Assembly (NCBI GenBank): GCA_016199325.1
Contig: JACQGW010000044.1
Coordinates: forward strand, 1 to 7,450
Length of the DNA: 7,450 bases
Source of the DNA: Chloroflexota bacterium
GTDB lineage: Bacteria > Chloroflexota > Dehalococcoidia > JACQGW01
Direction of reading: 5' to 3'
In this document: positions 1-5,869 of the stretch, piece after piece
How the letters are laid out: every line of letters begins with the position of its first letter
Numbering within the stretch: position 1 is the stretch's first letter
The notes under the pieces: generated by a model
The model's database searches: none
What the model was told of the DNA's origin: nothing
The model's input: only the letters and a program-made list of their open reading frames with translations
Translations under genes and position numbers: made by a program

Positions 1-638
1 CGCTCCGCGTCCTGATCGTCGCTCGCCGGCCGGTCGCGCGGTCCGGACTGCGGGGGCTGCTGGATGAACAGGGGGAGGTCGCCGTCGTCGGCCAGGCCGG
101 GTCGGTTGCCGAGGCCGGGCAACTGGCGATCGAACGGGCGCCGGACGTGGCCCTGGCGATCTGGGACGCGGGGAACACGGACGAGATCGTCGCGCTGGCC
201 GAGGCGGTCGGCGCGGCGGGAGCGGCGCTGGTGCTGCTCGCCGATGCGCCGAGTGCCGACCAACTGAGCGCCGTCGTGCGCGCCGGCGTGCGCGGCTTCC
301 TCCTGCCGGACGCGACGGCCGAGGACGTCGCCGTCGCCCTCCACGCTGTCGCGCAGGGCCTGCTCGTCCTCGATCCACCGCTCGGGCGCGTCCTGACGGC
401 GCCGGCCGCGCCGCTGCCGCCCGGCGAAGCGGCCGGCGAGGAGCTCTTGACCGAGCGCGAGCGGGAGGTGCTCCATCACCTGGCGCTGGGGCTGCCCAAC
501 AAGACCATCGCCGCCCGCCTGCGCATCAGCGAGCACACGGTGAAGTTCCACGTCGGCTCGATCCTCGCCAAGCTCGGCGCCGCCAGCCGGACCGAGGCGG
601 TCACGCGAGCTGCGAGACGAGGCCTGCTGACGCTCTGA
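1..638 (+). CDS. LuxR/NarL-type response regulator with degenerate receiver domain (5' partial)
   Basis: The reading frame is open from position 3, so the start lies before the window; 211 codons are visible, ending in TGA at 636-638. The first ~120 visible residues have the alternating beta/alpha pattern of a receiver domain (LRVLIVARRP, APDVALAIWD, AGVRGFLLPD). The last ~63 form a LuxR helix-turn-helix (LTEREREVLHHLALG, then NKTIAARLRISEHTVKFHV), which binds promoter DNA. In ordinary NarL/FixJ regulators the receiver has an acidic pair after strand 1, a phospho-acceptor Asp after strand 3, a Thr/Ser and a Lys. Here these positions read Ala-Arg, Ile (an Asp lies two residues later), Ala and Pro. 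Phosphorylation by a histidine kinase is therefore unlikely, and the domain may act as a dimerisation or ligand-sensing module. No partner kinase is visible. The gene converges with the restriction genes on the other strand. Family assignment is firm; target genes are unknown. Confidence 0.9.
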   Translation, partial: LRVLIVARRPVARSGLRGLLDEQGEVAVVGQAGSVAEAGQLAIERAPDVALAIWDAGNTDEIVALAEAVGAAGAALVLLADAPSADQLSAVVRAGVRGFLLPDATAEDVAVALHAVAQGLLVLDPPLGRVLTAPAAPLPPGEAAGEELLTEREREVLHHLALGLPNKTIAARLRISEHTVKFHVGSILAKLGAASRTEAVTRAARRGLLTL

Positions 639-1396
639 ACATGGGGAGGAGCCGAATCGCCAAGACGCGAAGATCGCGGAGGATTGTGCGGAGATGCCAG
701 TTGGCTCAAGTACAGGAATCGCCCGTCACGGAGGGCGATGGGGATATCGCACTTGATGCCGACGACGGGAGCTTTCCGACAAAACTCGCCCGGTAGCAGG
801 CCACCGGTGAAGTCTATCGGTCGAGGCTCAACCTTGCTGAAGCCGAGAGCGGTGAGCAATCGTTCGACCGCTTCTTCCTGTCGTCGGGCTGAAGCGCTGC
901 GGCGTTGCGTCTGGACCTCCTGGACTGTCTTGAGTCCGGCGGTCCAGCGGATGGCTACGTCACGCTCCCCTACCGTCGGTGCTCGCCGTGGCGTCTCAAA
1001 CAACCAGGGAAAGCGCTCAGGATCGATGGCTACTTCGATGACACCGGCCGCCTTGCGCGCCAGAGCGACGTCAAGCCGCTTTCGGGATGCAATCCTTGCC
1101 TCTGCAAGCGTGTCGAGGTCATCCGCACTGATCGGCGGCCCACCAAGGTGGCGCGCCGCCTGGATAAGGCTTGGGCGCGCAGCCAGTGCCGCACCGCTGG
1201 GAAAGTTGAGGAGATCGTTTGTGGCAGCGAACAACGCCTGAACGGCTGCGACGTTCGAGCCGAAGACTGCCCGATACCGCTCACTCCCTTCTGCGCTGCG
1301 CTCCTTGATGAAGGCAGCGATGGCGTCGCGCCGATGTTGCTCGAGGGTGGCATCGTCCCAAACAGGTGGTGAGGCGAAGATTCGACGGGAAGCCAT
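476..1396 (-). pseudogene. XamI-family type II restriction endonuclease, 3' truncated and fused to unrelated antisense sequence
   Basis: Translation from the ATG at 1396 gives 306 residues. Residues 1-230 resemble XamI-family restriction endonucleases along their length, with landmarks such as HLGGPPISADDL (83-94), RFPWLFETPRRAPT (128-141), LLPGEFCRK (200-208) and KCDIPIALRDGRFLYL (215-230). In this family the last segment continues directly into Glu-Cys-Lys, the E-x-K half of the PD-(D/E)xK active site, followed by roughly 80 more residues. Here residue 231 onward reads SQLASPHNPPRSS and then runs antisense through the end of the neighbouring regulator gene. So the catalytic E/K and the C-terminal part appear to be missing, and the nuclease is predicted inactive. 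The ATG overlaps the methyltransferase stop by one base (TGATG), so the two were translationally coupled. The coding part also looks less GC-rich than its neighbours, as is common for transferred restriction genes. Family and truncation are from remembered family sequences; an alignment was not run. Confidence 0.82.
656..690. repeat. Degenerate CGCCAAGACGCGAAG-type intergenic repeat fragment
   Basis: This purine-rich segment (cgccaagacgcgaag, then atcgcggaggattg) resembles the CGCAGAG/AAGACG module of the copies at 3108 and 7295, and sits between the regulator stop and the point where endonuclease homology ends. It is read here as a decayed member of the same intergenic repeat class. Similarity was judged by eye and is partial. 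Confidence 0.5.
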
Positions 1397-3087
1397 CAGA
1401 TCAGAAGTCCGATGGGAGGGACTGGTAGTGCCTCCATCTCGCGCGGCTCGAACTTCTCCAATCCGCCATGGTACGTCCGTCCGCTGCCCCGAAAAGACTG
1501 GCGGGCATCGTTCAGGGATCTGACCAGAGCCGCGATCTGATCGGGCGACAGGTGATGGATAGGATAGATGCCGTGCGCGATGTTGACGACTGCGAGACCA
1601 TCCGGATTCAGCGCGAACACCGGCGCTTGCCGGGCCATGTACGTCGCCACAATCGGGGGCGGGGCCGAGAGGCCGAGATGCCACCAGGGGCGGCGGTGGG
1701 TTGTGATGTACCGCCTGGAGATTGGGGGCTTCTCGCCCTGCGGTTGTTCGCCCAGGCGGAGATAGGCGTCGAGCTGCGGATGAGCTTCGCGGTCGACGTC
1801 GGCGGGCACGTCGAGGAGGAGCCGCCGCTCCGGGCCGTCACGGACGGCGCCGTCCGCTCGCAGGATCTCCTCGGCGCTCGTGATGGCCGGGCGGCACCAC
1901 TCCTCGACGCCAAGCTGCCGTGCCTGCGCTCGCGTCAGGATGAAGAAGTCGTTGGCGCCGGTGACGACGCCTCGATGGACCTGGGCGACGGCTCGGAGGG
2001 GCACGTTCACGTCCTGGCTCCGGTCCACCTGACGCGCTGTGAGCAAGGGCGTCCATCGACGCGCCCGGGCAAGGACGTCACGGTCGATCTCGATCCCCCT
2101 GTTGAGATCGCACAATGCGTCCAGCGTCTCGACCAGGCGCAGCCGCATCGTCGGCGTGGCGGCCCCGACCTCGAAGCAGGCGATGGCAGCCGTCGTCATC
2201 GCGTCCTCGAAGGGCACCGCCCGCGGGTCGACGACGTGGAGCGCCTGTCCGCCGAGGTCGTTGAGAAGTAGATCGCGGATGATCGACCCGTAGTTGACGT
2301 CCAGCCACTCGGCGCTGGTCACGAAGCAGCCGACATCGCCCGGCCGGGCGTAGACGGCGGTGGCCAGGTAGAAGTGCGCGTGGAGGCCGGCGAGCGTCGA
2401 GACCGTATGCCCCAGGCGCTGCGCCGTCGCGACAGCCCACCCTTTGGCGGCTGCCGGGAGATCGTGGTGGCGGACGTAGGGCGGGTTTCCAACGAAGGCG
2501 GTGCGACCGGCGATGGGAGGAAAGTCGAGCGTCGTGTAGTCGGCCTGGATCACCGTCGCCGCCTGTGCCTCCAGGAAGGCGAGGGTGGCGCGAGTGAGCA
2601 GCGTAGCGAAGGGATCCACGTCAATGGCGACGACGGGGAGATCGCGCTGCCGGCGCACCGCACCAGCCGCAAAACGGCCGCTGCCACAGCCGGCGTCGAC
2701 GAGGCGGTTCGGTCGATGGGCAAGCACGCAGTCGAGCATGAGATCGACAAGCGCGGGCTGCGTGTAGAAGGCGCCCATGGCCCGGCGCTCGGCCGGGGGC
2801 CGGATTCGGCAGAACGCCGCGCCGAGGGGATCGTCTCCCGCGCGAATGGCCGCGCGTGCCTCGTCGACGGCGGTCTTTCGGCTCGATCTCATCGGTCCGA
2901 CCTCGTCGGCGAGCCTCCGCTCTGACGGCGACAGTGGCCCACCGAATTCGACCGCGCCAAGATCCCGCGCGAGACGCAGCAGCTCGCGCTCCGCCACGCG
3001 CAGGATCTGGCAACGATCGGAACTGATGCCTACGCGACCATCGATCGACTCCGCATTGTCGTCGTAGCGGGGGACACGCTCCACCAT
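1396..3087 (-). CDS. Eco57I/TaqI-like adenine-specific DNA methyltransferase of a XamI-type R-M system
   Basis: This 563-residue protein is an N6-adenine DNA methyltransferase that would transfer a methyl group from S-adenosylmethionine to adenine in the recognition site. Visible motifs are GAFYTQPALVDLML (105-118, motif X region), DAGCGSG (131-137, motif I, SAM binding), AIDVDP (154-159, motif II), QADYTTLDF (181-189, motif III) and VGNPPYVRHH (199-208, motif IV, catalytic NPPY). The C-terminal half should carry target recognition and ends with GGLEKFEPREMEALPVP (541-557), typical of this group. All catalytic motifs are intact. It precedes the truncated endonuclease with a TGATG overlap and so probably survives as an orphan methylase. 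The ATG at 3087 has no strong Shine-Dalgarno sequence at the normal distance, so the exact start is less sure than the family; upstream lies the 3108-3264 palindromic repeat. Specificity may be GTCGAC-like by analogy to XamI, but this is not shown. Confidence 0.92.
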   Translation of the reverse strand: MVERVPRYDDNAESIDGRVGISSDRCQILRVAERELLRLARDLGAVEFGGPLSPSERRLADEVGPMRSSRKTAVDEARAAIRAGDDPLGAAFCRIRPPAERRAMGAFYTQPALVDLMLDCVLAHRPNRLVDAGCGSGRFAAGAVRRQRDLPVVAIDVDPFATLLTRATLAFLEAQAATVIQADYTTLDFPPIAGRTAFVGNPPYVRHHDLPAAAKGWAVATAQRLGHTVSTLAGLHAHFYLATAVYARPGDVGCFVTSAEWLDVNYGSIIRDLLLNDLGGQALHVVDPRAVPFEDAMTTAAIACFEVGAATPTMRLRLVETLDALCDLNRGIEIDRDVLARARRWTPLLTARQVDRSQDVNVPLRAVAQVHRGVVTGANDFFILTRAQARQLGVEEWCRPAITSAEEILRADGAVRDGPERRLLLDVPADVDREAHPQLDAYLRLGEQPQGEKPPISRRYITTHRRPWWHLGLSAPPPIVATYMARQAPVFALNPDGLAVVNIAHGIYPIHHLSPDQIAALVRSLNDARQSFRGSGRTYHGGLEKFEPREMEALPVPPIGLLI

Positions 3088-3107
3088 TCCGTTCTTTGCA
3101 GCACCTC

Positions 3108-3264
3108 ACGAAACCGCAGAGGCGCAGAGAGCGCAAAGACGGGTTTCTTCTTGGTTTGTGGTTTCGAGTTTCTGGTTCGAGGAGCATCGTTCCGACCACA
3201 AACCATGAACCACAAACCATGAACCTCGTTCTCTGCGTCCTCCGCGTCTCTGCGGTTCGTTTTG
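3108..3264. repeat. ~157-bp imperfect palindromic repeat element
   Basis: The left outer arm starts ACGAAACCGCAGAGGCGC (3108-3125) and the right outer arm (3229-3264) reads as its approximate reverse complement. Inside them, GGTTTGTGGTT (3153-3163) is the exact reverse complement of AACCACAAACC (3208-3218). A 14-bp unit, ACCACAAACCATGA, occurs twice in tandem at 3195-3208 and 3209-3222. The element fills nearly all of the gap between the selenoprotein stop and the methyltransferase start. Its structure looks like two inverted copies of the two-module repeat seen at 7295-7338. It has no coding capacity. It could serve as a transcription terminator for the upstream minus-strand gene, or be a non-autonomous mobile repeat. 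Confidence 0.8.
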
Positions 3265-3274
3265 TTCGGTGTGC

Positions 3275-3733
3275 TTAGCTTCCCGTTTTCCAGCTCGTCA
3301 GCGTGCGCACCACGTAGTCGACGTAGCGGTTGCAGCGGGCCTCGCGGAGGCCGCTCTGGCGGAAGGCGGCGTAGCCGTCAGGCGTGCCGAAGTCGAAGGG
3401 GATGAGCTGCCCGCACTCGACGTCGCCGAACTCCTGGGCAAAGCCCTCCCAGAGCGCGCGCACGCGCGGACGGATGTCGGCGCCGACCTGCCGCGGGTCC
3501 GCGAGCCGCTCGGCGGCCTCCAGCCCCAGGGCCATGATCCCGCCGGTCAGCGCCCCGCAGACGGATTGCTTGCCCCCAATGCCGCCGCCAAAGCCGGCGG
3601 CTGCCTGCCAGGCCCGATCCCCCTGGATGCCGTACACCTCTTGCATAACTTGCAAGGCTGCCTGGCTTCACGAATACCCCGAATCGAACACGTCTCGGGC
3701 GCGCTTGGCGGCTTCATCGGCAGAAGTGTTCAC
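3275..3733 (-). CDS. C_GCAxxG_C_C family redox protein, probable selenoprotein (in-frame TGA as Sec at codon 22)
   Basis: The family is a small probable redox protein (~140 residues) with four conserved cysteines and a CGAxxG motif. From a GTG at 3733 the product is 152 residues. The start is supported by GGAGGAGG with a 7-base gap. Codon 22 (3668-3670) is TGA; the context GYS-TGA-SQAALQVM matches the first conserved Cys position of the family. The other three are present: Cys59 in CGALTGG (59-65), Cys107 (DVECGQL) and Cys134 (EARCNRYVDYV). GFGGGIGGKQS (47-57) is also typical. A stem-loop fitting a bacterial SECIS begins 11 bases after the TGA. The simplest reading is selenocysteine insertion, as known for some members of this family. 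A plain nonsense mutation is the alternative, but the strong ribosome site and intact frame on both sides argue against it. A conventional call would start too late (TTG at 3655) and lose the active-site residue. Substrate is unknown; no transporter gene is adjacent. Confidence 0.88.
3640..3656 (-). promoter_or_regulatory. Candidate bacterial SECIS hairpin
   Basis: On the minus strand CTTGCA (3656-3651) and TGCAAG (3645-3640) form a perfect 6-bp stem around the loop AGTTA. The stem begins 11 bases after the TGA codon, and the loop begins 17 bases after it. A G is in the second loop position. Known bacterial SECIS elements have a short upper stem about 11 bases from UGA and a G in the first two loop positions, where SelB binds. 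The lower stem is weak (a CC/GG extension needs a bulged A). Confidence 0.72.
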
Positions 3734-3738
3734 GGTCG

Positions 3739-3749
3739 TTCCTCCTCCA
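3739..3749 (-). promoter_or_regulatory. Strong Shine-Dalgarno site fixing the GTG start of the selenoprotein
   Basis: The minus strand reads GGAGGAGG, then AACGACC (7 bases), then GTG at 3733-3731. This decides the start upstream of the in-frame TGA and makes the extra 26 codons before the late TTG start credible. Confidence 0.75.
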
Positions 3750-3758
3750 TTTTGATGG

Positions 3759-3824
3759 GGTTTCTGGTTTCTCGTTTCCGGTTTGGGGCTGCGTCGATGG
3801 CCCTCGAACCAGAAACCAGAAACC
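3759..3824. repeat. GTTTCTGGTTTCT inverted repeat, possible terminator
   Basis: GGTTTCTGGTTTCT (3759-3772) and AGAAACCAGAAACC (3811-3824) are exact 14-base reverse complements around a 38-base loop. The element lies immediately after the parB-like stop and just before the selenoprotein ribosome site. It shares the GTTTCTGGTTT module with the repeats at 3108-3264 and 7295-7338. It may act as a terminator for the parB-like gene, although it lacks a clean U-tract, so it is listed as a repeat. Confidence 0.7.
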
Positions 3825-3826
3825 AG

Positions 3827-4888
3827 TCAGTCCGGCTCGGCTCCGATCTCACGCAGTAGCGAGTCCAGCATCCGCTCGACGCCGGTCAATTGGCGGCGAG
3901 CCAGCCCCAGGCGCATCCCTGCCTCCGGCTCTTTGCGGGCGGCTTTCGCCAGATCGCCCTCCTGGAGGCTTCGCGTCAGCCGGTCGACGGCGTCGCAGAA
4001 GGCGTCGACCGTGCGGATGCGAAAGACCCGGTGCCCGTCGGCGGTCGCCACCGCCCGCCCGGGGTCTATGAAATCGGCATCGTCGCCGGCGGCGTCCTCC
4101 GGCCAGTCGTCGGCGTCGCTCTCCTTTTCCTCGTCCGCCGCCGGCTTCGGCGGGCGCGGCGGGAGAGTCGGCTGGGCGGCGGGCTCGGCCCGGAGCGGCT
4201 CAGGAGCAGCTTCGCCACGGCGGGCGAGCTCGACGGCGTCGCCGGCGGCGAGGCTTGGCCGGTTCGCCAGCGCCGTTGCCGCCGTCCGGATCTGGGCGGC
4301 TGACAGCCCGGCGTCGACGGCGGCCCGGGCCAGCGCGGCCTGGCGGTCGGAGTCGGCGACGAGCCGGAGGTGCTGCGCCTGGGTGACCGTCAGCGCGCCG
4401 TCCTGGAGCAGGTCGCGGACCTCGGGCGCCAACTCACGCAGCCCCAGGTAGCGCTGGATGGTCCGCGAGGAGAGGCCAACGATCTCCCCGACGCGCTCGT
4501 CCAGCGCGCGCTCGCTCAGGTCCGGCTCGGCGCGCTGGATGCCCCGGCGCAGCCGGGCGAACGCCTCCGCCTGCTCGATGTCGGTGAGCTGGCGGCGCTG
4601 GACGTTCTCCAGGATCTGGCTGACGAGCTCGTCGTCCTCGCTCGCCGCCTCGACTTCCAGACAGGGGACGACGGCCAGCTCGGCCATGATGGCGGCCTGG
4701 CGCCGCCGGTTGCCGTAGACGACGCGGTAGGCGCCGTTCTCCCGGCGGACGCCGAGGGGCTGGAGCACGCCGAACTGGCGAATGGTGTTGGCCAGGCCGA
4801 CGAGATCGCCGTCGTCGGCGCGGATGTTCTGCCGGTCGGGAACCAGGGCGCGTGGGTCAAGCAAGAGCAGCTCGCGCGAGCGGGACAC
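3827..4888 (-). CDS. ParB/Spo0J-like nuclease-fold DNA-binding protein
   Basis: The 353-residue product has a ParB N-terminal domain: NIRADDGDLVGLANTIRQFG (21-40), LQPLGVR (42-48), YRVVYGNRRRQAA (54-66, the GERR box of ParB CTPases) and ILENVQRRQLTDIEQAEAF (92-110, the ENxQR box). A central helix-turn-helix follows at about 131-150 (VGEIVGLSSRTIQRYLGL). Residues ~222-275 are a Pro/Ala/acidic linker, and ~285-353 is a helical tail that may dimerise. ParB proteins clamp DNA using CTP and act in chromosome or plasmid partition, or in nucleoid-occlusion and regulatory roles. The GTG start at 4888 has GGAGGT 4 bases upstream and a good promoter beyond. There is no ParA and no recognisable parS site in the window, so this is more likely a solo ParB-like protein than the chromosomal pair. 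The box reads GNRR instead of GERR (see findings). It is divergent to the GntR gene. Confidence 0.9.
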   Translation of the reverse strand: MSRSRELLLLDPRALVPDRQNIRADDGDLVGLANTIRQFGVLQPLGVRRENGAYRVVYGNRRRQAAIMAELAVVPCLEVEAASEDDELVSQILENVQRRQLTDIEQAEAFARLRRGIQRAEPDLSERALDERVGEIVGLSSRTIQRYLGLRELAPEVRDLLQDGALTVTQAQHLRLVADSDRQAALARAAVDAGLSAAQIRTAATALANRPSLAAGDAVELARRGEAAPEPLRAEPAAQPTLPPRPPKPAADEEKESDADDWPEDAAGDDADFIDPGRAVATADGHRVFRIRTVDAFCDAVDRLTRSLQEGDLAKAARKEPEAGMRLGLARRQLTGVERMLDSLLREIGAEPD

Positions 4889-4920
4889 AGGGACCTCCGT
4901 GCGGGTCGGATGCAGGGCTC

Positions 4921-4949
4921 ATAGTAGCGGGACGGCCAGGCGCCGTCAA
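4921..4949 (-). promoter_or_regulatory. Sigma70-type promoter for the parB-like gene
   Basis: On the minus strand a -35 TTGACG (4949-4944) is followed by a 17-base spacer and a -10 TACTAT (4926-4921). Transcription would start near 4914, giving a short leader of about 25 bases before the GTG at 4888. Confidence 0.7.
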
Positions 4950-4987
4950 GCCGGCCGGCGGGCGGTCGGCGCTCAGCAAACTGGCCC

Positions 4988-5016
4988 TTGACGGCTCGCC
5001 TCCAGTGTGGTAGTAT
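4988..5016 (+). promoter_or_regulatory. Sigma70-type promoter for the GntR-oxidoreductase operon
   Basis: TTGACG (4988-4993), a 17-base spacer and TAGTAT (5011-5016) form a reasonable promoter. The predicted start near 5023 lies inside the 8-bp repeat array, and the -10 overlaps its first unit, so a protein bound to the array would block transcription. The leader to the TTG start at 5115 is about 90 bases. Confidence 0.65.
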
Positions 5017-5053
5017 ACCGGCATACCGGCATACCGGCATACCGGTATACCGG
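5014..5053. promoter_or_regulatory. Five tandem 8-bp operator-like repeats (YATACCGG)
   Basis: Five head-to-tail units cover 5014-5053: TATACCGG, three CATACCGG and TATACCGG. On the other strand each reads as a GGTATR-containing half-site. The last unit and the end of the one before make a perfect 12-bp palindrome, CCGGTATACCGG (5042-5053). GntR/FadR-type regulators often use GTATAC-centred or repeated GGTATA sites (NanR is the clearest repeated-site case). The array lies on the promoter of the adjacent GntR gene, so autoregulation is the natural inference. Confidence 0.75.
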
Positions 5054-5114
5054 TCGCCGTGATGGTTTGATTGGCGCACCGGTCCGATGCTGTATCTCGT
5101 ATGAGGTGACTCCT

Positions 5115-5858
5115 TTGAGCCAACGTGCCGACGAGACCGCGGCCGGCTCCGCGACCATGATCGGCAAATGGTCGCCGCTGCCGCTCCGGGAATTCGCGTA
5201 CCAGGCCATCCGCTCCGGCATCATCCTGCACCGCTGGCGGACCGGCGACCTCCTCTCCGAGCAACAGTTGGCGGAGGAGCTCGAGATCAGCCGGACCCCG
5301 GTTCGGGAGGCGCTCCAGAAGCTCGCCCGGGAGGGCTTTGTCGCGGTCTTCCCCTCGCGCGGGACGGTCGTCGCCGGGCTCTCCGTCGACGACCTGCGGC
5401 AGATCTACGAGCTCCGCGAGGCGCTGGAGTGCCAGGTCGTCAGGCTGGTCGCCGAGCGGGCAACCCCGGTCGACGTCGCCGCGCTGCACGAGGTCCTGGC
5501 GCGTGCCGCCAGACAGCTCGAAGTTCCCGATGAGCCGCTTCAGACCGGCGGGGACCTCCAGCGGGCGATGGCCCGCATCGACGAGCTGATTCGCTCCGGC
5601 AGCGAGCTCCACCGGACCCTGGCGCAGATAGCCGGCAACCGGCGTATCCAGGAGATCCTCCGGAATCTGGAGTACCAGACGATCCGTGCCCGTCTGATGC
5701 ACGGGGCAACCGGAAGGTCGCGCGAGTTCTGGGCAGAGCACAAGGCCATCGTCGACGCAGTGGCACGGCACGACGCCGAGGAGGCCCAGGCGCTCATGCG
5801 CCGCCACATCTGGGCCCAGTACGAGTTCGTAGTCGGCGCACGGCTGAAGCTGGACTAG
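5115..5858 (+). CDS. GntR-family transcriptional regulator, FadR/FCD subfamily
   Basis: The 247-residue protein has an N-terminal winged helix (about 24-90; LSEQQLAEELEISRTPVREA at 47-66, then a wing with FPSRGTVVAGLS) and an all-helical FCD ligand-binding domain (about 92-240). FCD landmarks are DLRQIYELREALE (93-105), ELHRTLAQIAGN (164-175) and EHKAIVDAVARHDAEEA (208-224). His166, His209 and His231 match the three metal-binding histidines of the FCD fold, but the usual Asp four residues before the first His is Gly162. The TTG start at 5115 is preferred because GAGGTG lies 6 bases upstream; a GTG at 5007 would translate the operator array. The regulator probably represses its own operon through the 5014-5053 units until a small carboxylate or sugar-acid ligand binds, as is usual in this subfamily. 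It ends 11 bp before the oxidoreductase, whose ribosome site overlaps this stop, indicating a shared transcript. The ligand is unknown. Confidence 0.93.
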   Translation: MSQRADETAAGSATMIGKWSPLPLREFAYQAIRSGIILHRWRTGDLLSEQQLAEELEISRTPVREALQKLAREGFVAVFPSRGTVVAGLSVDDLRQIYELREALECQVVRLVAERATPVDVAALHEVLARAARQLEVPDEPLQTGGDLQRAMARIDELIRSGSELHRTLAQIAGNRRIQEILRNLEYQTIRARLMHGATGRSREFWAEHKAIVDAVARHDAEEAQALMRRHIWAQYEFVVGARLKLD

Positions 5859-5869
5859 GAGGTCATGTC

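Noticed and set aside
476..706. Continuation of the endonuclease reading frame as a true C-terminal domain
   Set aside because: These 76 residues lie antisense to the regulator's helix-turn-helix coding region, whose own protein is clearly real, and they show no family motif; an accidental read-through is more likely.
1468..2271. Long plus-strand open frame across the methyltransferase
   Set aside because: It is a high-GC shadow of the methyltransferase, with Arg/Gly/Asp-rich composition and no recognisable motif or ribosome site.
3655..3670. Plain nonsense mutation, or a real start at TTG 3655, for the redox gene
   Set aside because: Both sides of the TGA keep the frame and the family pattern, a strong Shine-Dalgarno precedes the upstream GTG, and a SECIS-like hairpin follows the TGA; decay would not predict these.
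3759..3824. Classical intrinsic terminator
   Set aside because: The stem is perfect for 14 bp but AT/GC mixed with a 38-base loop and no clear U-tract, and the same modules recur elsewhere, so it is kept as a repeat with only possible terminator activity.
5014..5053. CRISPR-like array
   Set aside because: Units are only 8 bp and directly adjacent, with no spacers and no cas genes.
5007..5114. Upstream GTG start that would add 36 residues to the GntR protein
   Set aside because: It would translate the operator repeats into a low-complexity YRHTGIPAYRYTG stretch and lies at the -10 box itself; the TTG at 5115 has a proper ribosome site.
3827..5114. parS sites or a replication/partition locus
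   Set aside because: No sequence like the TGTTTCACGTGAAACA consensus and no ParA gene was seen; the tandem repeats fit an operator for the neighbouring GntR gene better than a centromere.
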